From assembly GCF_003970925.1 (NCBI RefSeq), contig NZ_RWJF01000001.1, positions 614,501 through 678,500 of the forward strand: a stretch of 64,000 bases of DNA, written 5' to 3'. How positions within the stretch are numbered: position 1 is the first letter of the stretch; every line of letters begins with the position of its first letter. The stretch comes from Sphingomonas ginkgonis (GTDB lineage Bacteria; Pseudomonadota; Alphaproteobacteria; Sphingomonadales; Sphingomonadaceae). The notes under the pieces are model-generated. The model did no database searches, was not told where the DNA came from, and saw only the letters and a list, made by a program, of their open reading frames with translations. Made by a program: the position numbers and the translations under genes. Below, piece after piece: positions 15,841 to 24,410 of the stretch.

Positions 15841-17307
15841 ATGTTGCTCGATCCCGGCGTCATCGTCCCCAGCCCCGCCACTGCGCCGTTCGCCGCCGAC
15901 AGGGCGCCGGGCTGGATCGGGGTCGCGCCGGGCGCGCCCTATTTCGTCGACGAGGCGGGCGCGCCCTGGACCCCGATCGGGCAGAACGACGCGATCAGCT
16001 GGCCCGAGCTTGCGCCGCTGTATCGCCGGCGCGATCCGGAGGCGGTCGAGCGCCACCTGCGCGGGCTCAAGGCGCAAGGGGTGACCTGCCTCCGCCTGAT
16101 GCTGGAATATGCGCAGGGCCGTCATCGCTACCTGGAACGGCCCACGGGCCGCTTCGTGCCCGCGATGGTGCAGCTGTGGGACGACCTCTTCGCACTGTGC
16201 GAGCGGACTGGCCTGCGGATCCTGCTGACGCCGGTCGACACCTACTGGACCTGGGTCCGCTTCCGCCATCATCCGTGGAACGTCGGCAACGGCGGCCCGC
16301 TCGCCAACATGCGCGATGCACTGCTGCGCGGGGTGACCCGGGCGGCGATCAAGGCCCGGCTGGAGTTCGCGGTGCGGCGCTGGGGCGGGTCGGGCGCGCT
16401 GTTCGCCTGGGACCTGTGGAACGAGATCCATCCCGCGCAGAGCCGCGACAGCACCGACGGCTGGGACGATTTCATTCACGACCTGTCGGGCCATGTGCGC
16501 GGGCTGGAGCAGCGGCTCTACGGGCGCTCGCACCCGCAGACCGTCTCGCTGTTCGGGCCCGAGTTGATCCTCAAGCCCCACCTCGCGCCGGCAATGCGCG
16601 AGGCGGTGTTCCGCCACCCCGACGTCGATTTCGCCAGCCTCCACATCTACGCCAAGGGCAGCATCGACAATCCGCGCGATACGGTCGCGCCGGCGCTGGC
16701 GATGGCGGCGATCGTCGCCGAGAGCATCGGCGAGATCCGCGACGGGCGGCCGTTCCTCGACACCGAGCATGGCCCGATCCACGCCTTCAAGGACCGCCAC
16801 CGCACGCTCCCCGAGCCGTTCGACGACGAGATGTTCCGCCATTGCAGCTGGGCGCATCTCGCCGCCGGAGGCGCGGGCGGAGGGATGCGCTGGCCCAACC
16901 GCCACCCGCACGTGCTGACCGCCGGCATGCGCCGCGCGCAGCAAGCGATGGTCGGCTTCCTGCCGGAGATCGACTGGCCGCGGTTCCGCCGCCGGCCGTT
17001 CGGCGCCGGCCTCCGCGCCCGCCACGTCCACGCGGTCGGCTGCGGCGATGAGCGGCAGGCGCTGATCTGGCTGGTCCGCCGCGACGGGCTGGGCAGCGAC
17101 GGGCGGCTGCGGGAGGGCTTGGTGCCGGTGCGGACGAGCGTCGCGGTGCCGGGCCTTGCCGACGGCCGCTACCGGGTGCGCGGCTGGGACACGCTGCGGG
17201 GCGAGGCGGCCGAGACGATGGCGGCCGAGGCGGCGGGCGGGATGCTTCACTTCACCACCGCCGAGCTGACGAGCGACCGCGCCTTCGCCATCGCCCCCGC
17301 CGCCTAG
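15841..17307 (+). CDS. Glycoside hydrolase, (beta/alpha)8 clan-A type (cellulase-like)
   Basis: 488 aa. The TIM-barrel fold of clan GH-A hydrolases is indicated by strand-end motifs: CLRLMLEY near 85, FAWDLWNEIHP at 188-198 (acid/base Glu195), LHIYAKG near 267, and FLDTEHGP at 305-312 (candidate nucleophile Glu309). The C-terminal 100 residues look like a beta-sandwich. No signal peptide is seen, so it would be cytosolic unless exported otherwise. GAGAGG lies 6 bases before the ATG. The gene opposes and separates two DNA repair genes, and its stop shares CTAG with the radical-SAM stop, suggesting it was inserted there. Substrate unknown. Confidence 0.78.
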   Translation: MLLDPGVIVPSPATAPFAADRAPGWIGVAPGAPYFVDEAGAPWTPIGQNDAISWPELAPLYRRRDPEAVERHLRGLKAQGVTCLRLMLEYAQGRHRYLERPTGRFVPAMVQLWDDLFALCERTGLRILLTPVDTYWTWVRFRHHPWNVGNGGPLANMRDALLRGVTRAAIKARLEFAVRRWGGSGALFAWDLWNEIHPAQSRDSTDGWDDFIHDLSGHVRGLEQRLYGRSHPQTVSLFGPELILKPHLAPAMREAVFRHPDVDFASLHIYAKGSIDNPRDTVAPALAMAAIVAESIGEIRDGRPFLDTEHGPIHAFKDRHRTLPEPFDDEMFRHCSWAHLAAGGAGGGMRWPNRHPHVLTAGMRRAQQAMVGFLPEIDWPRFRRRPFGAGLRARHVHAVGCGDERQALIWLVRRDGLGSDGRLREGLVPVRTSVAVPGLADGRYRVRGWDTLRGEAAETMAAEAAGGMLHFTTAELTSDRAFAIAPAA

Positions 17308-18548
17308 GCGGCGAACAGCTCGAGCTGCTCCGTCCTGGGCGCGACCAGGGTGCGCAGGTCGGCGCGGTCGGTGAGCAGGGTCGGGCGCCAGTCGGTGGTG
17401 ACGATGAAAGGTCGGACCTTGGCGACGCTGACCGTCACCCGCGCGACGTCGTCGAGCGACAGCTTGCGCCAGCGCCGCGACTGGACGATCCGGTCGACCG
17501 CCTTGGTGCCGAGCCCGGGAATGCGCAGCAGCAGCTCCTTGGGCGCGCGGTTGACGTCGACCGGGAAGCTGTCGCGAAACTTCAGTGCCCAGGCGAGCTT
17601 GGGATCGATGTCGAGCGGGAGCATGCCGGCCGGATCGGCCGCCTGCTCCACCTCTGCCGGCTTGAAGCCGTAGAAGCGCATCAGCCAGTCGGACTGGTAG
17701 AGCCGGTGCTCGCGCATCAGCGGCGGCCGCTTCAGGGGGAGCACCGCGCTGGCGTCGGGAATCGGCGAGAAGGCGGAATAATAGACCCGGCGGAGGCCGA
17801 AGCGATCGTAGAGCCCGCTGGCGCGGCGGACGATGTCGCGGTCGGTCGCGGCATCGGCGCCGACGATCATCTGCGTCGACTGGCCGGCGGGCGCGAAGCT
17901 GGGCGCAGACTTGAAGCGCTTCTTGTTGTCCTTGCCCTCCTCGATCGCGCCCTTCATGTCGCTCATCGCGCCCTCGATCTGCGGCGCGCTTTTCTCGGGC
18001 GCGAGATCGGTGAGGCCGGCGACGGTCGGCAACTCGACGTTGATCGACACGCGGTCGGCGTGGAGCCCAGCCTGGCGGACCAGCTCGGGGTCGGCGTCGG
18101 GGATGGTCTTCAAGTGGATGTAGCCGCGGAAGTCGTGGTCCTCCCGCAGGCTCCGAGCGACCTCGACCAGCTGCTCCATCGTGTAGTTGGACGAGCGGAT
18201 GATCCCGGAGGAGAGGAACAGCCCCTCGATATAGTTGCGCTTGTAGAAGGCGAGGGTGAGCTGGACGACCTCCTGCGCGGTGAAGCGGGCGCGGCGGACG
18301 TTCGAGCTCTTGCGGTTGATGCAGTAGGCGCAATCGAAGATGCAGCTGTTGGTCAGCAGGATTTTCAGAAGGCTGATGCAGCGGCCGTCGGGCGCATAGG
18401 CGTGGCAGATGCCCATACCCTCCGACGAGCCGACGCCCTTGCCGCCGCGGCTGTCGCGCTTGGACGTGCCCGAGGAGGCGCAGCTCGCGTCATACTTGGC
18501 CGCATCGGCAAGGATCGCGAGCTTTTGACGGGTATCCAACTGCGCCAT
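17304..18548 (-). CDS. Putative DNA modification/repair radical SAM protein (TIGR03916 type)
   Basis: 414 aa. The radical-SAM cluster motif CIFDCAYC holds Cys69, Cys73 and Cys76 (C-x3-C-x2-C). The N-terminus (KLAILADAAKYDASCASSG) and GICHAYAPDGRC are typical of the family linked to UDG-type proteins. A helix-hairpin-helix near 330-357 (LLLRIPGLGTKAVDRI) indicates DNA contact. The reaction is not established for the family; repair or reversal of a base lesion is inferred from its association with UDG. A perfect LexA-type box sits three bases upstream of the ATG. Confidence 0.9.
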   Translation of the reverse strand: MAQLDTRQKLAILADAAKYDASCASSGTSKRDSRGGKGVGSSEGMGICHAYAPDGRCISLLKILLTNSCIFDCAYCINRKSSNVRRARFTAQEVVQLTLAFYKRNYIEGLFLSSGIIRSSNYTMEQLVEVARSLREDHDFRGYIHLKTIPDADPELVRQAGLHADRVSINVELPTVAGLTDLAPEKSAPQIEGAMSDMKGAIEEGKDNKKRFKSAPSFAPAGQSTQMIVGADAATDRDIVRRASGLYDRFGLRRVYYSAFSPIPDASAVLPLKRPPLMREHRLYQSDWLMRFYGFKPAEVEQAADPAGMLPLDIDPKLAWALKFRDSFPVDVNRAPKELLLRIPGLGTKAVDRIVQSRRWRKLSLDDVARVTVSVAKVRPFIVTTDWRPTLLTDRADLRTLVAPRTEQLELFAA

Positions 18549-18550
18549 GC

Positions 18551-18565
18551 GTTCGGTATATGTTC
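18551..18565. promoter_or_regulatory. LexA (SOS) box, GTTC-N7-GTTC
   Basis: GTTCGGTATATGTTC is a perfect match to the alphaproteobacterial LexA operator GTTC-N7-GTTC, with an AT-rich spacer in a GC-rich region. It lies immediately upstream of the radical-SAM repair gene (ATG at 18548). Repressor bound here would block the gene's transcription start or ribosome access region. It is about 80 bp from the divergent CocE-type gene, whose promoter could also be affected. Confidence 0.7.
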
Positions 18566-18644
18566 TGACGCAACCAGTTGCAAGTCAGCGACTTATCGCC
18601 GGGCGGCTTGCGAGACGGACCGTTCGACGCCTAGGCTCGATCCC

Positions 18645-20558
18645 ATGAAGCATCTCGCCCTCCGCGCCGCCGCCTCGCTCCTCGTCCTCGCCGCGCTGGC
18701 CGGCGCGGCGCCGCCGACGACCGTCACGCCGATGACTCCCGACGTGGTGGCGAAGTACGACCCGGTGCTGCCCGCCGCCGACTTTGTCCGGCGCGAGGCG
18801 ATGGTGCCGATGCGCGACGGGACGAAGCTCTACACGGTGATCGTCATGCGCAAGGGGACGCGCGGCGGGCCGATCCTCCTGTCGCGGACGCCCTATGACG
18901 CGCACGGCAGCGTGACCCGCAACACCAGCCTGAGGATCGAGGACATTCTTCCGGCGATGGACGCGCCGTTCGTCAACGACGGATATATCCGGGTGTACCA
19001 GGACATTCGCGGGCTGCACCGCTCGGAAGGCGAGTTCGTGATGAACCGGCCGATTGTCGGGCCACTGAACAGGACCGGCATCGACGAGAGCACCGACGCC
19101 TACGACACGATCGACTGGCTGGTGAAGAACGTGCCGGAATCGAACGGCAAGGTCGGCGTGATCGGTTCCTCCTATCTCGGCTTCACCACGCTGGCGGCGG
19201 AGATCAACCCGCACCCGGCGCTCAAGGCGGCGGTGCCCGAGAGCCCGATGGTCGACGGCTGGCGCGGCGACGACTGGTTCCACAACGGGGCGTTCCGGGT
19301 CAGCGGGATCGACTATGCGGTGGGGCAGAGCACCGGCAAGGCCGACGCCGGCGCGGTGCTGCCGCGGAGCGGGGGCGACGACTACACCCGCTATCTCGAG
19401 GCCGGGTCGATCGGTGACTTCGCGAGCTCGCTCAACGTCGACCAGGTCCCATTCAACCAGAAGCTGTTTCAGAACCCGGCCTACACCAGCTTCTGGTCGG
19501 AGCAGGCGGTGGACAAGTGGATGGCGGCGCGGCCGCTGACCGTTCCGACCATGCTGGAGGTCGGGCAATGGGACCAGGAGGACAGCTATGGCGCCCCCGC
19601 GGTCTACCAGGCGCTCAAGGCCAAATATGAGGGGAGCGGGCTGCTCCACCTGGTGATCGGGCCGTGGCGGCATTCGGGGGCCAACCATTATGGCTATGAG
19701 CTGGGCGCGCTGACCTTCGCCGGCGACACTGCCAAGCAGTGGCGGGAGCGTTGGATGAAGCCGTTCCTCGACCATTATCTGAAGGGCACGCCCGACCCGC
19801 AGACGCCGCCGGTGCTGACCTATGCGACGGGCATCGACCAGTGGGAGCCGAGCCCGCGCTGGCCGATGGGGACGCCGACCGCGCTCTACCTGACCAGCGG
19901 CAACGGGGTGCGGTTCGGCTCGGCCGGCGCGGCGGGGCATGCGGACTATGTCTCGGATCCGATGAAGCCGGTGCCGTTCCTGCCGCGGCCGATCCAGCTC
20001 GGCGACGAGGACCAGTGGCACAGCTGGCTGGTGCGCGACCAGCGCTTCGTCGACGGGCGGACCGACGTCGCCAGCTTCGGCGGCGCGCCGCTCGACCGGC
20101 CGGTGCACATCATGGGGGCGCCGATGGTCGACCTCTATGCCTCGACCAGCGGGACCGACAGCGACTGGGTGGTCAAGCTGATCGACGTCTATCCGAGCGA
20201 CCTGCCGGAAGGCGCGGGGCAGGGGAGCAAGCCGAGCATGGCGGGCTACCAGCTGCCGATCGGGATCGAGATTTTCCGCGGCCGCTACGTCGACAGCTTC
20301 GCCCGGCCGCGCGCGCTCAAGGCCAACCGGGTCGAGCATTACCGCTTCGCGCTGCCCAACGTCGATCATGTCGTGCTGCCGGGGCACCGGCTGATGGTGC
20401 AGGTCCAGTCGAGCCTGTTCCCGCTCTACGACCGCAACCCGCAGCGCTTCGTGCCCAACATCTTCAATGCCCGGGCCGCGGACTATCAGCCGGCGACGCA
20501 GAAGGTCTATTTCGGCGGAGCGACGCCGAGCGCGGTGATGCTGCCGGTGGTGCCGTAG
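18645..20558 (+). CDS. CocE/NonD family hydrolase (alpha-amino ester hydrolase/X-Pro dipeptidyl-peptidase S15 type)
   Basis: 637 aa. The signal peptide (HLALRAAASLLVLAALAGAA) predicts export. The alpha/beta hydrolase core has VPMRDGTKLYTVIV near 54, the nucleophile Ser176 in GSSYLG (174-179), and a later GPWRHSG (candidate His). A C-terminal jelly-roll domain starts near 430 (PVHIMGAPMVDLYAS), as in cocaine esterase and alpha-amino acid ester hydrolases. It probably cleaves amino-acid esters, amides or small peptides in the periplasm. Its start is 80 bp from the divergent LexA box. Confidence 0.9.
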   Translation: MKHLALRAAASLLVLAALAGAAPPTTVTPMTPDVVAKYDPVLPAADFVRREAMVPMRDGTKLYTVIVMRKGTRGGPILLSRTPYDAHGSVTRNTSLRIEDILPAMDAPFVNDGYIRVYQDIRGLHRSEGEFVMNRPIVGPLNRTGIDESTDAYDTIDWLVKNVPESNGKVGVIGSSYLGFTTLAAEINPHPALKAAVPESPMVDGWRGDDWFHNGAFRVSGIDYAVGQSTGKADAGAVLPRSGGDDYTRYLEAGSIGDFASSLNVDQVPFNQKLFQNPAYTSFWSEQAVDKWMAARPLTVPTMLEVGQWDQEDSYGAPAVYQALKAKYEGSGLLHLVIGPWRHSGANHYGYELGALTFAGDTAKQWRERWMKPFLDHYLKGTPDPQTPPVLTYATGIDQWEPSPRWPMGTPTALYLTSGNGVRFGSAGAAGHADYVSDPMKPVPFLPRPIQLGDEDQWHSWLVRDQRFVDGRTDVASFGGAPLDRPVHIMGAPMVDLYASTSGTDSDWVVKLIDVYPSDLPEGAGQGSKPSMAGYQLPIGIEIFRGRYVDSFARPRALKANRVEHYRFALPNVDHVVLPGHRLMVQVQSSLFPLYDRNPQRFVPNIFNARAADYQPATQKVYFGGATPSAVMLPVVP

Positions 20559-20562
20559 GGGT

Positions 20563-21396
20563 TCAGGCGACCGTCTCGCGGAGTTTATCGCGGGCCTTGT
20601 CGACCGCCTTGTCGACCGGCGGCTCGTGGATCATCCGGTAGCGCGCCTCGATGAGGCTGAAGAGGCCGAAGAAGATGAGCCCGGCGGCGACGACATAGTC
20701 GGTCGGGTGGTTGAACCAGCGCAGCACCTTGTCGACCCCGCCGGCCTGGTCGGGCGCGTTGAGGCGGGCAGCCTGGGCGAGGAAGAAGGCGCTGGTCAGG
20801 AACACCGCGCCGCGCGCGCCATAGCCGAGCCGGCCGATCCAGCGCACCCACGGCGCCTCGCGGACGGCGAAGTGGAGGTCCTTGCAGAAGGAGCAGCGGA
20901 ACGCCTTGACGAACTGCCAGGCGCCCGCGCCGGCGAGCAGCAGCGCGGCGATCCAGATCATTGCGGTGCCGCCGGGCAGCTGGGTTGCCGCCTGCGCCCC
21001 GGTCTGCGCGCCGCCGCCGCCCTCGGCGACATGGTGCGCGCCCATCAGCAGCCGCAACGCCTGGACCGCGAAATAGCCGTAGATGAGCCCGCTTCCCGCC
21101 GCCGCGAGCCGGCCCGGCCAGCCGCCGTTCTTCTTGCCGTCGGAATGGCCCTCGAGGTCGATCGCGGCGTCGGTCAGCCGCCACACCGCATAGGCGGCGA
21201 AGCCGACGACCAGCGCGCCGAGCGCGACCCGGCCCCAGCCCTCGCCCAGATAGTCGAGCGCGCCCTGGAGGTCCTCAGCGCGGCCCGTCCCGATCAGCAG
21301 CGCGCCGATCAGGACGTAGAGGAGCCCGCGCCCGGCAAAGCCGACGCGGGTCAGCAGCTCGAACTTGCCGCGCGGATCGAAGACCTGGCTGTTCAT
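20563..21396 (-). CDS. DUF1206 domain membrane protein
   Basis: 277 aa with six hydrophobic helices arranged as three similar pairs. Each pair starts with a Gly/Arg-rich turn: RVGFAGRGLLYVLIGALLIG (23-42 region), AAGSGLIYGYFAVQ, and RLGYGARGAVFLTSAFFLAQ. That is the repeated pattern of DUF1206. Function is unknown. The C-terminal tail is charged and helical (PVDKAVDKARDKLRE). The gene is convergent with the CocE-type hydrolase (4 bp apart) and follows the peptide transporter gene by 41 bp on the same strand. Confidence 0.88.
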   Translation of the reverse strand: MNSQVFDPRGKFELLTRVGFAGRGLLYVLIGALLIGTGRAEDLQGALDYLGEGWGRVALGALVVGFAAYAVWRLTDAAIDLEGHSDGKKNGGWPGRLAAAGSGLIYGYFAVQALRLLMGAHHVAEGGGGAQTGAQAATQLPGGTAMIWIAALLLAGAGAWQFVKAFRCSFCKDLHFAVREAPWVRWIGRLGYGARGAVFLTSAFFLAQAARLNAPDQAGGVDKVLRWFNHPTDYVVAAGLIFFGLFSLIEARYRMIHEPPVDKAVDKARDKLRETVA

Positions 21397-21437
21397 GACA
21401 GCCGTGTTACGGTCGATCAGCGAGCTTTGTTCCCGAC

Positions 21438-22835
21438 CTAGGTCGCCGCGGCGGCGGCGGCGCTGCCGTGGCTCATCCGGTTCGAGACCAGCCATTTGAA
21501 CAGGACGAAGGCGACCAGCCCGATGGCGGCGCTGGCGACGTGGAGCAGCCAGAACTGCGGCGTCGGCATCGACGAATACCAGCCGCCGACCACGCCCACG
21601 ACCTTGTTCGCGGCGAAGAACGCCAGATAGTAGAGGCCGATGACCGTCGCGTTGATCGCACGCGGGGCGAGCTTGGAGAAGAGCGCCAGGCTGACCGGCA
21701 GGATGTGCGCGAAGCCGATGCTGTTGAAGAAATGGAAGGCGAGCGGAAGCGCGAGCCCGATCTTGCCCGAGCCCTGGGTCAGCGCGGCGGCATAGAGGCA
21801 GAGCCCGCCGATGATGCTGAAGACGCTGCCGATGATCATCTTGCCCAGTTCGTCGGGCTCGCGGCCGGTGGTGGCGGCGCGCCACTTCCAGAAGGCGGCG
21901 ACGGCGACCAGCATCGAGAAGCTCAAGGTCGCGTCGATCGTCACCATCCAGCTGGTCGGCATCTCCCAGCCCATCAGGCGCAGCTGGAAATGCTGATCGG
22001 CCCAGACGAGATAGGCGTTGAAGATCTCCTGGTTGGTGAGCAGCGCGACGGCCAGCGCCGGGATCAGCAGCAGCAGCGCGCCGAGCCGCGACCAGTCCCC
22101 CTCGCCCATCTTCTCCCGCTCCCCCGGCGCGGTGCGGTCGGGGCGGTTGTCGGCCGGAAGCCACGGCCTGGCCCTCAGGTAGAGGATGAGCCCGAGGACC
22201 ATCACCACGCCGGCGCAGCCGAACCCCCAGTGCCAGCCGACCTTCTCGCCCAGCGTGCCCGCGACGAGCGGCGCGGCGATCACGCTGACGTTGATCGCGA
22301 TGTAGAAGATCTGGAACGCCATGGCGCGGCGGAGGTCGGTCTCGGAATAGAGCGCGCCGACCTGGCTGGCGATATTGCCCTTGAACAGGCCGACCCCGAC
22401 GATGAGCGCGACGAGCGCGAGGAGGAAGGTCGCCTGGAACGCCATGAGGAAATGGCCGAGCGCCATGACAAGGCCGCCGAGGATCAGCGCGAAGCGGCGG
22501 CCGGTCAGCCGGTCGGCGAGGATGCCGCCGGCGATCGGGGTCAGATAGACGAGCGAGGTGTAGTCGCCGAAGATGGCCGAGGCGAGCGGCTGCCCGTCGA
22601 GACCGGCATAGTGCCAGCCGCGCAGCCAAGCGAGGCCGGCGACCGAGCCGACATGCTCGGGCTTGAGCAGGTAATTGACCATGTAGAGCACGAGCAGCGT
22701 CTGCATGGAGTAGTAGCTGAAGCGCTCGCACGCCTCGACGAAGCTCAGGTAGCCGAGCCCCTTGGGATGGCCGAGAAAAGCGCGGTCGCCGGCGGGCAGC
22801 CGCTCGAGGTCGGGCTGGAGGTCGGGCGTGGTCAT
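21438..22835 (-). CDS. POT/PTR family proton-coupled peptide transporter
   Basis: 465 aa major-facilitator protein with about 12-14 transmembrane helices in the inner membrane. The POT signatures are present: EACERFSYYSMQ (ExxERF motif for proton coupling) near 34-45, DYTSLVYLTPIAGGILADR, and GVGLFKGNIASQVG (the GxxxFKPN-like motif) near 146-159. It imports di- and tripeptides with protons. The neighbouring exported hydrolase could supply such substrates, which is only contextual. The C-terminus ends in a polyalanine stretch. Confidence 0.93.
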   Translation of the reverse strand: MTTPDLQPDLERLPAGDRAFLGHPKGLGYLSFVEACERFSYYSMQTLLVLYMVNYLLKPEHVGSVAGLAWLRGWHYAGLDGQPLASAIFGDYTSLVYLTPIAGGILADRLTGRRFALILGGLVMALGHFLMAFQATFLLALVALIVGVGLFKGNIASQVGALYSETDLRRAMAFQIFYIAINVSVIAAPLVAGTLGEKVGWHWGFGCAGVVMVLGLILYLRARPWLPADNRPDRTAPGEREKMGEGDWSRLGALLLLIPALAVALLTNQEIFNAYLVWADQHFQLRLMGWEMPTSWMVTIDATLSFSMLVAVAAFWKWRAATTGREPDELGKMIIGSVFSIIGGLCLYAAALTQGSGKIGLALPLAFHFFNSIGFAHILPVSLALFSKLAPRAINATVIGLYYLAFFAANKVVGVVGGWYSSMPTPQFWLLHVASAAIGLVAFVLFKWLVSNRMSHGSAAAAAAT

Positions 22836-22879
22836 GCGGTCAGCCTAGAGCGCGCCGGCTGAACCACAACCAACCGGCC

Positions 22880-23314
22880 TTACTGCTGGGGCGGCGTGTC
22901 CGCCTCTTGATCTTCGCGGCGGGCGCGGCGCGCTTCCTGGATCTGCTGCTGGAGGCAGCCGGTGAAGCCGCCGGGACCGACCGCCGAGCAGCTGTTGATC
23001 CCGGTCGCGCCGAGCGAGTTCACCTGCTGCGCGCGATTGGCCCAGCTGCTGCGCTGCTGGCGGTTGCCGCTGAGGCGCTGGTTGGGGGCGAGGCGGTAGC
23101 GTTCGCTCTCCGGGCGACGATAGCAGACCACCGCCGAATCGTCGGTCGAGCGCGGGCAGGGGTCGTTGCCGTAAACGACGATCTCGGCGATCGCCCGGCC
23201 GGTCGCGTCCTGGGTCGTGGTGGGCGCGGTCGGGGCGGTCTGCGCCGCGGCGGGCTGGACCCCGCTGACCAGGCCGGCCGTGAGGGCGGCGGCGAGCAGG
23301 CTGGCTTTGAACAT
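22880..23314 (-). CDS. Conserved small secreted protein, function unknown
   Basis: 144 aa. A signal peptide (FKASLLAAALTAGLVSGVQPAAA) is followed by a mature chain with IVVYGNDPCPRSTDDSAVVC and RRPESERYRLAPNQRLSG, a pattern I associate with uncharacterised sphingomonad proteins. Two more Cys occur near INSCSAVG and GCLQQQI, so up to two disulfides are possible. The C-terminal tail is highly charged. The ATG at 23314 is preferred to a GTG two codons earlier because AAGGAAG is well spaced from it. It lies 50 bp after coq7 on the same strand. Confidence 0.7.
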   Translation of the reverse strand: MFKASLLAAALTAGLVSGVQPAAAQTAPTAPTTTQDATGRAIAEIVVYGNDPCPRSTDDSAVVCYRRPESERYRLAPNQRLSGNRQQRSSWANRAQQVNSLGATGINSCSAVGPGGFTGCLQQQIQEARRARREDQEADTPPQQ

Positions 23315-23364
23315 CGTCACTTCCTTTCAACGTCCAAGCGGTCGAGGGGCGGAGCCGGTTCCGA

Positions 23365-23922
23365 TCACACCCGCTTCGACACGGCGATGGCGGCCTTACA
23401 GGCCGTGCGGATGACCGCGGTGAGCAGCGGATAGGCGACGGCGCTTTCCGAGCCATGCTCGCGCGCGGTGTCGCGATGCTCGAGCTCCTCGGCCTGGAAC
23501 TCGAGAATGTCGGTGCTGAGCTCGGGATCGCTGTCGCCGAGCTCGACCAGCTGCTCGGCATAATGTTTGTCGATCTCGGTCTCGACCGCGTCGGTGCAGG
23601 CCATGGCGGCCTGCGGCGAGATGAGCGCGGTGGCGGCGCCAAGCGCGAAGCCGGCGACGTGCCAGAAGGGCTGGAGCAGGGTCGGACGGACCCGCCGCTC
23701 GGCCATCAGCTGGTTGAAGCGCTTGAGATGCCGCTCCTCCTGGCTCGCCATGCGGGCGATGACGTGGGCGGCAGGCATCGACTTGCCGAGCACCGCGAGC
23801 TGGCCGGCGTAGATGCGGGTCGCGCCATATTCGCCGGCCTGGTCGACGCGGACCATCGCGGCGCGGTCGGCCGGACGCTCGCCTGGGCGGGTCAGGCGCG
23901 GGCGGGGCGGAGCGTCAGCCAT
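23365..23922 (-). CDS. coq7: Demethoxyubiquinone hydroxylase Coq7
   Basis: 185 aa, diiron ferritin-like hydroxylase that adds the C6 hydroxyl in ubiquinone synthesis at the inner membrane. The family hallmark MVRVDQAGEYGATRIYAGQL starts at residue 23. Iron-ligand Glu/His occur in GEYGA, SQEERHLKRF, TDAVETEIDKHY and EFQAEELEHRD. The start at 23922 gives a 31-bp overlap with dsbB; a later Met (MVRVDQ) is an alternative. Co-occurrence with dsbB, which uses quinone, fits a shared membrane-redox theme. Confidence 0.93.
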   Translation of the reverse strand: MADAPPRPRLTRPGERPADRAAMVRVDQAGEYGATRIYAGQLAVLGKSMPAAHVIARMASQEERHLKRFNQLMAERRVRPTLLQPFWHVAGFALGAATALISPQAAMACTDAVETEIDKHYAEQLVELGDSDPELSTDILEFQAEELEHRDTAREHGSESAVAYPLLTAVIRTACKAAIAVSKRV

Positions 23923-24401
23923 GCGATTCCCAGGGCGGCGGTGAGCGAGATGATCGCGTTCCAGCCGGCCATCGAGATGCCGAGGAACTCGAACTGAATT
24001 TGGTCGCAGCGGATCATCGGCGAGAGAAGGATGTCCTGCAGGCTGCGGGCACCGGTTGCGGTGCAGGTGGTGAAGCCTTCCCACCACTTGCGCTCGACCC
24101 CGGCGTGGAACAGCCCGATCGCGCCCGAGACGCCGATCGCCAGCGCGGCGGCGAGCGTCAGCACTCGCTGGGTGCGGCTGCCGAGCGCGACGAGGAAGGC
24201 CCCGAGCGCGAAGGGCAACGCGGCGAAATGGGCGTAGCGCTGCCACCAGCACATCTCGCACGGGAACAGGCCGCCGAAGAGCTGCGACCCGTAGGCGCCG
24301 GCGAGCAGCGCCACCGGGATTAGCGCCGCCAGCAGCCGGCCGAGCGCGACCGGCGCGAACCGGTCGGACCGGGCTGCGGGGAGACCTGCCGCGCTCGCCA
24401 T
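23892..24401 (-). CDS. dsbB: Disulfide bond formation protein B
   Basis: 169 aa inner-membrane protein with four transmembrane helices. It reoxidises DsbA by passing electrons to ubiquinone. The first periplasmic pair is CEMC (Cys48, Cys51) followed by WWQRYAHF, and the second is Cys113 and Cys132 (FTTCTATG, IRCDQ). The neighbour coq7 makes the quinone acceptor. The gene starts 10 bp after the ctpA stop, consistent with one operon. A DsbA-like lipoprotein is encoded far away at 40.4-41.1 kb. Confidence 0.93.
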   Translation of the reverse strand: MASAAGLPAARSDRFAPVALGRLLAALIPVALLAGAYGSQLFGGLFPCEMCWWQRYAHFAALPFALGAFLVALGSRTQRVLTLAAALAIGVSGAIGLFHAGVERKWWEGFTTCTATGARSLQDILLSPMIRCDQIQFEFLGISMAGWNAIISLTAALGIAWLTLRPARA

Positions 24402-24410
24402 CGCCGGACC

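Noticed and set aside
15841..17307. The glycoside hydrolase gene as part of a mobile element
   Set aside because: No flanking repeats, integrase or transposase are seen and base composition matches its neighbours.
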